DNA from: JAGXRK01 sp963714415
Lineage (GTDB): Bacteria; Bacteroidota; Ignavibacteria; Ignavibacteriales; Ignavibacteriaceae
Length of the DNA stretch: 64,000 bases
Direction: 5' to 3'
NCBI GenBank assembly: GCA_963714415.1
Contig: CAVQOL010000001.1
Location: 248,001-312,000 of the forward strand
Shown in pieces: positions 8,682 to 17,993 of this stretch. Within the stretch, counting starts at the first letter, position 1. Each line of letters starts with the position of its first letter. The position numbers and the translations under genes were made by a program. Under the pieces are notes generated by a model. The model was not told the DNA's origin. It made no database searches and worked only from the letters and a program-made list of their open reading frames with translations.

Positions 8682-10565
8682 TTACTCGGCGCTCAAATCT
8701 TCTTTTATTCTTCGTTTCTCTGTTTCTAGTTCGTTATTCAATTTTAACAGCTGCAAACTTTCTTCTTCGGAATCTGCATTTTCAATAAGGTTCCGATTTT
8801 CAGAAATTTTATGATCAATTTGTAACTGCTTGAGCTTAACTATAAGATCTTTTACGAATATCTGTGAACTTTTTTCTCTTATCTTGTTCATTGTGTATTC
8901 ATCCCAGTTTGGACTAATAGAATGTTCATCAATTGTTATTTCCCGCAGATATGTCTGAATGTTCTCATCATCGAATTGCGCAAAAAGATTGGCCGCCTTC
9001 AAATCACCGCCTTGATTGTGAATTTCTTTTATCCGTTCGAAAATTTTTCCATTTATTTCTATTATAAAATCTTCGGGATTGATGTAATGAAGAATAAGTT
9101 CCAAAATTCTATTATCCCCCTCAAAGAGAAGCTTGATAAACTCTTTTTCAATATTATAAATAACTGAAGATACTGTTTTCTTATTGTGATCAAACAGAAT
9201 ATCTTTTGGTAAAGTGTCCTTGTCTCTAACCTGATTGATTTTTGTCTGAGTTTGTTTTTTAAGAACTGAGATTGCCTGAATTAATTCAGATTCAATAAGC
9301 TTTTCTCTCAGATTAAATTTGCGTGAAATGGTTTTAATTAAAATATTTCGTTTGAGTTCGTCATCTATAAGGGCAACAGGTTTTACGAGTTCCCTTATCG
9401 CTTCAACAGTTGTAGTTGAGTCATCAAACATTCCCTGGCTTTCGTAATATGCTGTTTGATATTCCAGAAAATTTTCTGAGTTCTTAATAATTTCCTCAAA
9501 TTCATCTTTGCCGTATTTATGAACGTAAGAATCAGGATCCTCACCCTTGGGAAGTGTAGCAATTTTAATATCAAAATCTTTCTTTAACAATATTTCTATG
9601 CTTCGCATAGAAGCTTTAATACCTGCAGCATCGGCATCAAAAATCAGAACAACATTTTTTGTATAACGTGAAAGCAACTGTGTCTGATCATCTGTTAAAG
9701 CAGTACCTGATACCGCAACAACATTTTTAATTCCGCTCTGATAAAGCGAAATCAAATCCATATAACCTTCAACAATAATTGCTTTGTTAAGTCTGCGTAT
9801 TTCATCTTTAGCATGCGAAAGACCATATAAAATTCTTCCTTTAACGTAGATAATAGACTCGGGTGAGTTTATATACTTTGCGCCTTTTGCATCTTTGCCT
9901 AAAATTCTTCCGGCAAAGGCAACAACTCTTCCATTTGGAGAAAAAATTGGAAAGATTATTCTTCCTGCTAATTTATCAAAAACTCTTCCATCATTATTTC
10001 GTCCGATTAATCCAAGCTGCAGAGCTTTTTCCAGATCGATATTTTTTTGTTTGAGGTAATTAATAAGATTTTCCCAGCCGTTGAGTGCATAACCAAGTCC
10101 GAATGCTCTTAGTGTTTGCGGTTTTATATTTCTGTTCAGAAAATATTGTCTGGCAATTTCACCTTCGGAATCGTTCAGCAAATTGTTGGAGAAGTATCTT
10201 GCTGCTTCCGTATTAATGTCGTATAACTCTTCCTGTTCACTTTGCTTTTCGGGACTCCCACTTTCTTCATACTCGAGATTTATTCCTACCTGTTCGGCTA
10301 ATTCCTGTATTGATTCAACAAAAGAGATTTTTTTATAATCCATAATGAACTTGAAAACATTTCCACCGGTGTGACAGCCAAAGCAGTGGAAAATTTGTTT
10401 TTCATCACTAACAGTAAAGGAAGGCGTTTTTTCTGAATGGAACGGGCAAAGTCCAATGTAGTTCTTTCCTCTTTTTCTTAGGGGAACATATTCCGAGATA
10501 ATATCCACAATATTTGCGGCGTTTCTTATCTCTTCTATTTTTGATTCAGGGATTCGCATATCCAA
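8682..10565 (-). CDS. dnaG: DNA primase
   Basis: Synthesises RNA primers at the replication fork. The 627-residue protein has the full bacterial layout. An N-terminal zinc-binding domain carries CPFHSEKTPS at about residues 40-50 and CFGC at about 61-64. The TOPRIM core has IIVEGYMD at about 263-270 and the acidic DADAAG at about 310-315. A helical C-terminal domain for DnaB helicase contact begins near 450. The ATG at 10565 gives MDMRIPE; an internal ATG at codon 3 (MRIPES) is an equally plausible start. Usual length for the family is about 580-660. It is divergent from ispG, with about 150 bases between them holding both promoters. Confidence 0.97.
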   Translation of the reverse strand: MDMRIPESKIEEIRNAANIVDIISEYVPLRKRGKNYIGLCPFHSEKTPSFTVSDEKQIFHCFGCHTGGNVFKFIMDYKKISFVESIQELAEQVGINLEYEESGSPEKQSEQEELYDINTEAARYFSNNLLNDSEGEIARQYFLNRNIKPQTLRAFGLGYALNGWENLINYLKQKNIDLEKALQLGLIGRNNDGRVFDKLAGRIIFPIFSPNGRVVAFAGRILGKDAKGAKYINSPESIIYVKGRILYGLSHAKDEIRRLNKAIIVEGYMDLISLYQSGIKNVVAVSGTALTDDQTQLLSRYTKNVVLIFDADAAGIKASMRSIEILLKKDFDIKIATLPKGEDPDSYVHKYGKDEFEEIIKNSENFLEYQTAYYESQGMFDDSTTTVEAIRELVKPVALIDDELKRNILIKTISRKFNLREKLIESELIQAISVLKKQTQTKINQVRDKDTLPKDILFDHNKKTVSSVIYNIEKEFIKLLFEGDNRILELILHYINPEDFIIEINGKIFERIKEIHNQGGDLKAANLFAQFDDENIQTYLREITIDEHSISPNWDEYTMNKIREKSSQIFVKDLIVKLKQLQIDHKISENRNLIENADSEEESLQLLKLNNELETEKRRIKEDLSAE

Positions 10566-10712
10566 ATATAATAAGAATCAAAATGAGTAATATTTTATTC
10601 TTTCAGAGTGGTGAATAATATTTTTATATTTTGTGCGGAATCTTAACTTTTTAGTTATGGAACTAAAAACTGATTTTTAACATTTAAAGATTACAAAAAA
10701 CAATAAATAAGC

Positions 10713-12722
10713 ATGACGGAATCAATAAATAATCTTAAAAAATATTGTAATAGCCTAACCCAATATTCACGATATAAAACCAGAGAAGTTTATATAGGAG
10801 ATATTCCGCTTGGTGGAAATAATCCTATCCGTATTCAGTCAATGACTATAACTAATACAATGGATACCAAGGCTACTGTTGAACAAACAATACGTATGGT
10901 TGAAGCAGGATGCGAATATGTAAGAATAACTGCCCCAAGCATTAATGAAGCACAGAATCTTGAAAATATAAAAAAAGAACTACGAGCACATGGATATAAT
11001 GTTCCTCTTATTGCAGATATTCATTTCACTCCAAATGCTGCAGAACTTGCTGCAAGAATTGTTGAAAAAGTAAGAATAAATCCTGGCAATTATGCTGATA
11101 AAAAAAGATTTGATATCGCTGAATACACTGATACTCAATATGAAGCTGAGCTGAATCGAATTAGAGAAAAATTCACTCCGCTCGTTAAAATTTGTAAGGA
11201 ATATGGAACCGCAATGCGAATAGGAACAAATCATGGTTCCTTATCTGATAGAATAATGAGTCGTTACGGCGATACTCCCCTTGGAATGGTTGAATCTGCT
11301 TTAGAATTTTTAAGAATTTGTGAGGATAATAATTATCATAATATTGTTCTTTCAATGAAAGCAAGCAATCCGCAGGTAATGGTCCAGACTTACAGACTTT
11401 TAATAAGAAAGATGGAAGATGAAGGAATGAATTATCCTCTTCATCTTGGTGTAACTGAAGCTGGCGGTGGCGAAGACGGCAGAATTAAATCAGCCGTTGG
11501 AATTGGAACATTGCTTGAAGATGGAATTGGCGATACAATAAGAGTGTCATTAACCGAAGATCCTGAATTTGAAGCTCCCGTTGCAATTGCACTTGTAAAA
11601 AGATATGAAGAAAGAGAAAAACACAACCCGATAAAACCAATTGATGATTCACCAATTGATCCTTTTGTTTACAGTAAAAGAAAATCCTTTGAGGTTTTGG
11701 GAATTGGCGAAAGTAATGTTCCGCGTGTTGTAGCAGATTATTCAAAGCGTGGCGTTCTTAACCATATAGATTTAAACGATATTGGATTTTCATACAATGA
11801 ACAAACTGATAAATGGAATCTCACAGATAGTGCGGCTGATTTGATTTATCTTGGTAATAAAATCTTGCCATTCGATTGTCCCAATGGTTTAAAGGCTGTT
11901 TATGATTATAATGTTTGGAAAAGTTTAGAAAAAAATCATAACAGTTATCCAATACTTAATGTCGATAAATATCTTACTAATATTAAATTATCTGATGAAC
12001 TCAACTTTCTTAATATTAGAATAGAAAATTTAAATGAGGAACTTCACGACAAATTAAAATCAGATAAAACTGTTGTCTTAGTTTTAGAGACGAATAATCT
12101 TCACGGAATGGCAGAACAGCGAAGAGCATTTTTTGAATTGCTGGAAAAGCAGATTGATAATCCTATTATAATAAGAAGAGATTATTCCGATGTAAGTTTT
12201 GATCAATTAAGATTATATACATCAACAGACCTTGGCGGCTTATTGATTGATGGATTTGGAGATGGCGTTTGGATTTCCGTTCAAAGTATTAAGGAAAATC
12301 CCCCAACTCAAAATACTTATGTAAGAAGTTTTATCAACAAAAAAGAATCTTTAGAAAAAATTATCAACAGGACATTGTTTGGAATATTACAGGCTGCAAG
12401 AGTCAGAATATCTAAAACAGAATATATCGCTTGTCCATCCTGTGGAAGAACTTTATTTGATCTTCAAGAAACAACAGAAAAAATCCGCCAACAAACCGAA
12501 CATCTTAAGGGAGTTAAGATAGCCGTGATGGGTTGTATTGTAAACGGACCCGGAGAAATGGCAGATGCTGATTATGGTTATGTTGGTTCTGGTGTAGATA
12601 AAATAACCCTTTACAGAGAAAAGGACATTGTGCGCCGAAATGTACCCGCAAAAGAAGCTGTAAACGCATTAATTGAGCTAATTAAAGAGGATAATCGCTG
12701 GATTGAGACAAAACACAATTAA
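10713..12722 (+). CDS. ispG: (E)-4-hydroxy-3-methylbut-2-enyl-diphosphate synthase, long form
   Basis: Sixth step of the MEP isoprenoid pathway, converting MEcPP to HMBPP with a 4Fe-4S cluster and ferredoxin or flavodoxin as reductant. The protein has 669 residues, against about 370 for the E. coli type. The extra length is an inserted domain between the TIM-barrel part (residues about 20-300) and the C-terminal iron-sulfur domain. This is the long form known from plants and Bacteroidota/Chlorobi. Cluster ligands are visible in CPSCGR at about 571-576 and GCIVNGPGEM at about 609-618. N-terminal substrate-binding motifs PIRIQSMT and HFTPNAAELAA are intact. A strong terminator follows at 12863. 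Confidence 0.97.
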   Translation: MTESINNLKKYCNSLTQYSRYKTREVYIGDIPLGGNNPIRIQSMTITNTMDTKATVEQTIRMVEAGCEYVRITAPSINEAQNLENIKKELRAHGYNVPLIADIHFTPNAAELAARIVEKVRINPGNYADKKRFDIAEYTDTQYEAELNRIREKFTPLVKICKEYGTAMRIGTNHGSLSDRIMSRYGDTPLGMVESALEFLRICEDNNYHNIVLSMKASNPQVMVQTYRLLIRKMEDEGMNYPLHLGVTEAGGGEDGRIKSAVGIGTLLEDGIGDTIRVSLTEDPEFEAPVAIALVKRYEEREKHNPIKPIDDSPIDPFVYSKRKSFEVLGIGESNVPRVVADYSKRGVLNHIDLNDIGFSYNEQTDKWNLTDSAADLIYLGNKILPFDCPNGLKAVYDYNVWKSLEKNHNSYPILNVDKYLTNIKLSDELNFLNIRIENLNEELHDKLKSDKTVVLVLETNNLHGMAEQRRAFFELLEKQIDNPIIIRRDYSDVSFDQLRLYTSTDLGGLLIDGFGDGVWISVQSIKENPPTQNTYVRSFINKKESLEKIINRTLFGILQAARVRISKTEYIACPSCGRTLFDLQETTEKIRQQTEHLKGVKIAVMGCIVNGPGEMADADYGYVGSGVDKITLYREKDIVRRNVPAKEAVNALIELIKEDNRWIETKHN

Positions 12723-12766
12723 AAATTGTTTATTTAAAGAAGATAATTTATATTTAGCTACTTAAT

Positions 12767-12850
12767 ATGAACGGTTATAAGAAAGAAAAAGAAAAGTTAC
12801 TTCTCCTTGAGCAAACGGAAATAAAGATTAAAAACAGCTTAAGGTCTTGA
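12767..12850 (+). CDS. Possible 27-residue Lys-rich small protein
   Basis: A short frame, ATG to TGA, lies between ispG and its terminator. It encodes a very basic, helical peptide (27 residues, seven Lys and one Arg). No Shine-Dalgarno is evident before the ATG. The position inside the ispG transcript would allow expression, but the composition could equally be chance in AT-rich DNA. Low confidence. Confidence 0.25.
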   Translation: MNGYKKEKEKLLLLEQTEIKIKNSLRS

Positions 12851-12862
12851 TTTTTTAAGAAT

Positions 12863-12893
12863 GCACCCCGGTAAACCCGGGGTGCTTTTTTTT
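12863..12893 (+). terminator. Intrinsic terminator after ispG
   Basis: Perfect 9-base GC-rich stem GCACCCCGG/CCGGGGTGC (12863-12871 with 12877-12885) with a five-base loop, directly followed by eight T (12886-12893). It ends the ispG transcript only 9 bases before the true start codon of the NIF3-type gene. A longer in-frame start at 12861 would run translation through this hairpin and should be rejected. Confidence 0.92.
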
Positions 12894-12902
12894 GTCAATT
12901 TT

Positions 12903-14012
12903 ATGAAATGTTACGAAATATTTAGATTCATCGAAGACTGGGCGCCCAAAGGCATTGCCTGGGATAAAGATAATGTCGGATTACAGGTAGGCTCTGCAGA
13001 CAATGTGTTAAAAAACATTCTGCTCTGCCTCGACTTAAACGATAAGGTGGTGGATGAAGCAGTCAAGAAAAATTGCAGCCTTATTATTAGTCATCATCCG
13101 CTGCTCTTTCGACCACTTAAAAAGATAGATACACAGTCCGACAAAACCTCCAGAATAATAGAAAAACTTCTTAAGCATAACATCACTCTTTACTCAGCAC
13201 ACACAAACTTAGATTTTACAAAAGATGGAGTAAGCTTTAAGCTTGCAGAAAAACTTAATCTAAAAAATTCTTCTTTTCTTCAGAACTTATCCTCAAACCA
13301 ATTCAAGCTTTCGGTTTTTGTCCCTTTCACACATATTGATGAGGTTGCTCAGGCTATTCATAATGCCGGTGGTGGAGTAATCGGGGAATATACTCACTGC
13401 AGTTTTAGAACTATTGGAACAGGAACTTTCAAAGGCTCGGCAAAATCTGATCCAATGCTGGGCAAAAAAATAAATCTTGAATATGTAGATGAAGTTAAGC
13501 TCGAGGTTTTAATAGATTCATTCAACTCTTCAAAAATTATTTCAGCAATGATTAATGCTCACCCTTATGAAGAAGTTGCTTATGATCTTTATCCTCTTGC
13601 AAATGAAAATATTAATTACGGAATGGGTGTTCTTGGATATCTGGAACATCCAATGAACGAAAAGGTTTTTTTGGACTATGTGTATAAATCATTAAAGATA
13701 AAAAACTTCAGATACACAAAAGGAAAAAATAATAAAATTAAAAAAGTTGCTGTTTGCGGGGGATCAGGAAGCGATTTACTCTCAACGGCTATTAATAAAA
13801 AAGTTGATGCTTTTATAACTGCTGACGTTAAATATCACTCTTTTGATGATGCACAGCATGAAATTTTATTAATAGATGCCGGTCATTACGAAACAGAAAT
13901 ATTTTCCTTGGATGAAGTCGGGAAAAAATTAAAGAAATTTTTGTCAAACAAAAAGAATAAAGTTTTTAAGTATACGGGAACTACAAATCCCATTAAATTT
14001 TATAATATCTAA
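12903..14012 (+). CDS. NIF3-type dinuclear metal center protein
   Basis: Nif3/DUF34 family, which forms hexameric toroids with a two-metal site; suggested roles include GTP cyclohydrolase I-like or metal-handling activity and the true function is unsettled. Metal-binding motifs are visible: SHHPLLFRP at about residues 69-77, HTNLDF at about 102-107, and, near the C-terminus, TADVKYHSF and DAGHYETE. The middle third (about 125-230, containing HNAGGGVIGEYTHCSF) is the CutA/PII-like insert of the longer (YqfO-type) members. I place the start at ATG 12903 (MKCYEIF). An upstream frame from 12861 would read through the ispG terminator. The zinc-ribbon gene follows after 14 bases, a common NIF3 neighbour. 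Confidence 0.92.
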   Translation: MKCYEIFRFIEDWAPKGIAWDKDNVGLQVGSADNVLKNILLCLDLNDKVVDEAVKKNCSLIISHHPLLFRPLKKIDTQSDKTSRIIEKLLKHNITLYSAHTNLDFTKDGVSFKLAEKLNLKNSSFLQNLSSNQFKLSVFVPFTHIDEVAQAIHNAGGGVIGEYTHCSFRTIGTGTFKGSAKSDPMLGKKINLEYVDEVKLEVLIDSFNSSKIISAMINAHPYEEVAYDLYPLANENINYGMGVLGYLEHPMNEKVFLDYVYKSLKIKNFRYTKGKNNKIKKVAVCGGSGSDLLSTAINKKVDAFITADVKYHSFDDAQHEILLIDAGHYETEIFSLDEVGKKLKKFLSNKKNKVFKYTGTTNPIKFYNI

Positions 14013-14026
14013 GGAGTAGAAACAAA

Positions 14027-14749
14027 TTGTTAAATAGATTAAAGACACTTTATCAACTTCAATTTATTGATGACCAACTTGATGTGCTGGAAGAACTTCG
14101 CGGCGACTTACCAAATACTGTTAAAGACCTCGAAAGCAAAATCACTGAAATGAAAGAAGATATCCAGAGTAAAGAGAAACAACAGAAAGAATCAGTTGAA
14201 AAAAGAGAATCAAACGAAAAAGAAATGGAACGTCTTCTTGAAAATCAGAAAAGATTTAAAGCTCAATTATACCAGGTAAGAAATAACAAAGAGTATGATG
14301 CCCTCACAAAAGAAATCGATCATACTGAAGAACAAATAACCAAAATGGAAGCTGAGAACGAAGATTTAGTAAATTTAAGTAAATCTCTATCTCAACAGAT
14401 TGAAGAAAATTTACCGGCACTAGATGAGCTGCAAAAGGGGCTTAAAGAAAAAGAAGCTGATTTGAAAGAAATAATCAAAGCAAACGAAAGAGAAGAATTA
14501 AAACTTCAAGCGGAAAGAAAAAAAATTGAAGGACAGGTAAAGAAAGCCGATGTTTCCGTTTATATGAGAATCAGAAAGGCTAAAAAAGGCAAGGCAGTAG
14601 TTACAATAAAACGGTCTGCTTGCTCGGGCTGTCACAATATAGTTCCCTCTCAACGTCAGCTTGAAATAAGAAGAAATAATAAGCTTTTTTTCTGCGAGTA
14701 TTGTGGTAGAATTCTTGTTTCTCAAGAAATTGCTGATTCGCAAGAATAA
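14027..14749 (+). CDS. Coiled-coil protein with C4 zinc ribbon
   Basis: A 240-residue cytosolic protein. Residues about 15-180 form a long Lys/Glu-rich coiled coil. The end carries CSGCHNIVP and, 22 residues on, FCEYCGRIL, a CxxC...CxxC zinc ribbon. This is the family found next to nif3 in many bacteria (zf-RING_7/C4-type zinc ribbon, sometimes annotated as a nucleic-acid-binding protein); a role in nucleic-acid binding is assumed, not proved. The start is TTG at 14027, supported by AAGGAG at 14011-14016 with 10 bases of spacing, which overlaps the NIF3 stop region. Probably translated with NIF3 from one transcript. Confidence 0.85.
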   Translation: MLNRLKTLYQLQFIDDQLDVLEELRGDLPNTVKDLESKITEMKEDIQSKEKQQKESVEKRESNEKEMERLLENQKRFKAQLYQVRNNKEYDALTKEIDHTEEQITKMEAENEDLVNLSKSLSQQIEENLPALDELQKGLKEKEADLKEIIKANEREELKLQAERKKIEGQVKKADVSVYMRIRKAKKGKAVVTIKRSACSGCHNIVPSQRQLEIRRNNKLFFCEYCGRILVSQEIADSQE

Positions 14750-14771
14750 GATTAAAATTATACCTTAGACC

Positions 14772-14805
14772 GCTGCAAATCCATAAAAACTTAGGATTTA
14801 GCAGC
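14772..14805 (+). other. Hairpin downstream of zinc-ribbon gene
   Basis: GCTGCAAATCC pairs with GGATTTAGCAGC, 11 pairs with one bulged base and a loop of ten bases. It lacks a T-tract, so it may be a weak or factor-assisted terminator or an mRNA 3' stabiliser. The remaining bases up to RNase P RNA show no gene. Confidence 0.35.
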
Positions 14806-15024
14806 AGCAAAATGGAGGAAAATTTTTCTTTTCTATGTCCCCGGTTTTATTCAAAAACTAAATTTGCAATTCTCTCTTTTCTGATGATTCTACCACCATA
14901 ATTTATTATATTCGCAAAGAGAAACTTTTACATCTTTTTATCTAATATTTTAGTTTAATTAGTAATTGACAGGAGTGGATTAGTTAAAAAATTAATTTGT
15001 CTCCATTTTATAAAAGAATAATCA

Positions 15025-15030
15025 TATAAT
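15025..15030 (+). promoter_or_regulatory. Candidate -10 box for RNase P RNA
   Basis: An exact TATAAT lies 6 bases before the expected 5' end of the RNase P RNA, the distance expected for a -10 element. No good -35 TTGACA is found 17 bases upstream; a TTGTCT at 14997 is 22 bases away, too far. Position is the main support. Confidence 0.35.
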
Positions 15031-15031
15031 T

Positions 15032-15430
15032 TAATCTGGGCAGCCGCTCCCCGATTTATCGGGGGGAGGAAAGTCCGAACTTTACAGAACAGGGTGCCGG
15101 GTAACTCCCGGGTGTTCCGATTTATCGGGACAACTGAAAGTGCCACAGAAAATATACCGCTCCGGTTTAACTGCCGTAAGGTAGTTATCTTCGGGGTAAG
15201 GGTGAAAAGGCGAGGTAAGAGCTCACCGCTCCAATGGTAACATCGGAGGCATGGCAAACCACACCCGAAGCAAGGTCAAGTATGAAGGTCATTCCGAAAT
15301 ATTTCGGAACAGGGTTGTTCGCCCTGCGTTACCTTCGGGTAGATCGCTGGATCATGTTAGTAATAGCATGACAAGACAAATGGCTGCCGCCACGACTTGT
15401 CGGGGTTACAGAATTCGGCTTACAGGATTA
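15032..15430 (+). ncRNA. rnpB: RNase P RNA, bacterial class A
   Basis: Catalytic RNA that matures tRNA 5' ends. The universal 5' segment GGGCAGCCGCT is followed by GAGGAAAGTCCGAACTT, the central GGTAAGGGTGAAAAGGCG and the ATGGCAAACC block are present, and it ends in the diagnostic ACAGAATTCGGCTTACAGG. The 5' TTAATCTG and 3' CAGGATTA can pair as helix P1. Peripheral stems are closed by small CCGATTTATCGG-type palindromes (near 15051 and 15117), an odd repeated filler. Ends are set by the P1 pairing and are accurate to a few bases. It lies just upstream of recJ in the same direction. Confidence 0.95.
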
Positions 15431-15486
15431 AGTTATATGGTGTGTTCTTCGAAATAGCAGGGCCGTTATTTGGGCTTATAATTCTT

Positions 15487-17214
15487 ATGTTGAAGAAACG
15501 CTGGACTATAAGAGAAATTGAAGATCCTTACTCTGTAAAAGCCTTAGCAGATTCCCTAAACATTTCAGAAGTTCTGGCAAGGCTGTTAGTTTTACGCAAC
15601 ATCAAAAACTTTTCAGAAGCCAGGTCATTTTTCCGACCTTCCCTTGATTCTCTTCACAATCCCTTTTTAATGGACGGTATGGAAGAAGCAACCAGCCGTG
15701 TTATACAGGCTCTTACTGAAAATCAGCTTATATGTATTTACGGGGATTATGATGTTGACGGAACATGTGCAACTGCTCTTCTATATCTCTTTCTTAAAGA
15801 GCTTGATGCAAATGTTGAATTTTATATCCCTAAAAGATTAACAGAAGGTTACGGACTTTCCATAGAAGGTATTGATACGATAAAAGCCGATGGGGCTTCT
15901 CTTATTATTACGGTTGACTGCGGGATTACCGCAATAGAAGAAACCAATTATGCAAATCAGATAGGGATGGATATTATAATTTGCGATCATCATCAGCCAA
16001 AAGATCAGTTACCACCCGCTGTTGCTGTCCTGGATCCTCTCAAACCAAATTGTAATTATCCATATAAATATTTATCCGGCGCCGGTGTTGCACTAAAACT
16101 TGCTCAAGGTATTTGTGAAAGAATCGGCAGACGTGAAATGACAAATAAATATTTTGATCTTGTGTCTCTTGCCGGTGCTGCCGATATTGTTCCTCTTGTT
16201 GATGAGAACAGAGTTCTTGTTAGAGAAGGAATGAATCAGATAAATACAAATCCTCGCCCGGGTATTCTTGCATTAATTGAATCGAGCAGTTTACATTTAG
16301 GAAATTTAACTTCCGGACAGATTGTGTTCACACTTGCACCAAGAATTAATGCTGTTGGAAGATTAGGTGATGCACATAGAGCCGTAAATCTATTAATTGC
16401 CGATAACCAGCAGGAAGCTAACGATCTTGCACAGGTTTTAGAGACAGAAAATTATGAGAGAAGAAAAATTGATGTAAATACTTTTGATGCTGCACTTCAG
16501 CTTGTTGAAAATTCAATTGATTTGGACAATGAGCTGGCAATTATACTTCATCAGGAAGAATGGCATCCTGGAGTAATTGGAATTGTTGCCTCGAGACTAG
16601 TAGAAAAATATTACCGCCCTACAATCATGCTTACTACAATCGATGGTGTTGCAAAAGGCTCTGCAAGAAGTATTACTAATTTTAATATTTACGAAGCTCT
16701 TCAGAAGTGTGAAGATATGTTAATTCACTTCGGTGGTCATCAGGCAGCAGCCGGACTGGCAATTGAACTTGATAAGTTAGAAGATTTTAAAGATAAATTT
16801 AATCAGATTGTAAAAGAATCGATTTCTGAAGAGGATCTTTTTCCCGAAGTAATTATTGACTCAAAAGTAAGATTCTCTGAAATTACTCCTAAGTTTATAA
16901 AAATACTTGATGAGTTTTCACCATTCGGACCGGGAAATATGCGTCCCGTTTTTTTTGCTGAGGAGGTTGAGGTAGTTAATTCACCAAGAATAGTCGGTAA
17001 TAATCATATTCTCGCTACATTTAAACAAAATGGATCTGATAAAGTGTTTGATACAATCGGGTTTAATTTATCAGAACATTTTAATTTGATAAAAAGCAAG
17101 AATGTAAAGCTCGATATTGTTTTCACTATTGATAAGACAGTAAGAGACGGAAGAACTTTTCCACAGTTTAGATTAAAAGATATTACTGCAAGTAAAACAG
17201 AAAAAATTAATTAG
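15487..17214 (+). CDS. recJ: Single-stranded-DNA-specific exonuclease RecJ
   Basis: 5'-3' exonuclease of recombination and mismatch repair. About 575 residues: DHH phosphoesterase motifs YGDYDVDG, VDCGI and CDHHQPKDQ in the first 180 residues, DHHA1 domain with FGGHQAAAGL at about 415, and the C-terminal OB-like domain with EFSPFGPGN. Mn2+ ligands are the Asp and His of these motifs. I choose ATG 15487 (MLKKRWTI). The frame is open further upstream to 15397, but that would overlap the 3' end of RNase P RNA and add residues that do not resemble RecJ. yebC follows after 11 bases and is probably cotranscribed. Confidence 0.96.
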   Translation: MLKKRWTIREIEDPYSVKALADSLNISEVLARLLVLRNIKNFSEARSFFRPSLDSLHNPFLMDGMEEATSRVIQALTENQLICIYGDYDVDGTCATALLYLFLKELDANVEFYIPKRLTEGYGLSIEGIDTIKADGASLIITVDCGITAIEETNYANQIGMDIIICDHHQPKDQLPPAVAVLDPLKPNCNYPYKYLSGAGVALKLAQGICERIGRREMTNKYFDLVSLAGAADIVPLVDENRVLVREGMNQINTNPRPGILALIESSSLHLGNLTSGQIVFTLAPRINAVGRLGDAHRAVNLLIADNQQEANDLAQVLETENYERRKIDVNTFDAALQLVENSIDLDNELAIILHQEEWHPGVIGIVASRLVEKYYRPTIMLTTIDGVAKGSARSITNFNIYEALQKCEDMLIHFGGHQAAAGLAIELDKLEDFKDKFNQIVKESISEEDLFPEVIIDSKVRFSEITPKFIKILDEFSPFGPGNMRPVFFAEEVEVVNSPRIVGNNHILATFKQNGSDKVFDTIGFNLSEHFNLIKSKNVKLDIVFTIDKTVRDGRTFPQFRLKDITASKTEKIN

Positions 17215-17225
17215 GAGCTAAGAAA

Positions 17226-17951
17226 ATGTCCGGTCACTCCAAATGGGCAACTATTAAACGTAAAAAAGCAGCCATCGATGCAAAAAGAGGAAAGATTTTT
17301 ACAAAGCTTATAAAAGAAATTACTATTGCTGCCAGACATGGCGGCGGTGATCCTGCCGGTAATCCACGACTCAGATTAGCTGTTGATAATGCAAAAGCAC
17401 AAAATATGCCGCAGGATAACATTGATCGTGCAATTAAAAAAGCTACCGGTGAACTTGAAGGCGTTACTTATCACGAATTTACTTATGAAGGATACGGAAC
17501 TGCCGGTGTTGCAGTTCTTGTTGAAGTTGCAACTGATAATAAAAACAGAACTGTTGCAGAAGTAAGACATCATTTTAGTAAGAATGGCGGCAGTCTTGGT
17601 GAAAGTGGTTCTGTTGCATGGATGTTCGATAGAAAAGGGATTGTGACTTTACCAAAGCAAGGTAAAACCGAAGATGATATAATGGATATTATAATTGAAG
17701 CTGGTGCAGACGATTTGCAAACTGAAGAAGATTTTTTTGAAGTTAGTACATCCATAGAATTTTTTGAAACTGTAAGAAATGCATTGGCTGAAAAAGGATT
17801 GGAAATTGAAAATGCTTCGCTTCAATGGGTTGCAAAAAACTTGATAGAAGTAAAGGGCGAAGATGCTGAAAGAGTAATGAAACTTATAGAATCACTCGAA
17901 GACTGTGATGATGTCCAGAATGTTTATTCAAATGCAGATATAATAGAATAA
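17226..17951 (+). CDS. yebC: YebC/PmpR-family protein (TACO1-like)
   Basis: A 241-residue protein with the signature N-terminus MSGHSKWATIKRKK and the conserved RHGGGDPAGNPRLR region. Members are described as transcription regulators and more recently as ribosome-associated factors that relieve stalling at prolines. Length is standard (about 240-250). AGGAG at 17213-17217 precedes the ATG. The gene order recJ-yebC-ruvC-ruvA couples it to recombination genes, and yebC-ruvC-ruvA is widespread in bacteria. Confidence 0.95.
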   Translation: MSGHSKWATIKRKKAAIDAKRGKIFTKLIKEITIAARHGGGDPAGNPRLRLAVDNAKAQNMPQDNIDRAIKKATGELEGVTYHEFTYEGYGTAGVAVLVEVATDNKNRTVAEVRHHFSKNGGSLGESGSVAWMFDRKGIVTLPKQGKTEDDIMDIIIEAGADDLQTEEDFFEVSTSIEFFETVRNALAEKGLEIENASLQWVAKNLIEVKGEDAERVMKLIESLEDCDDVQNVYSNADIIE

Positions 17952-17993
17952 AGACTAATCTTTCATTCTAAATTATGACTTTAACCTAATTAA

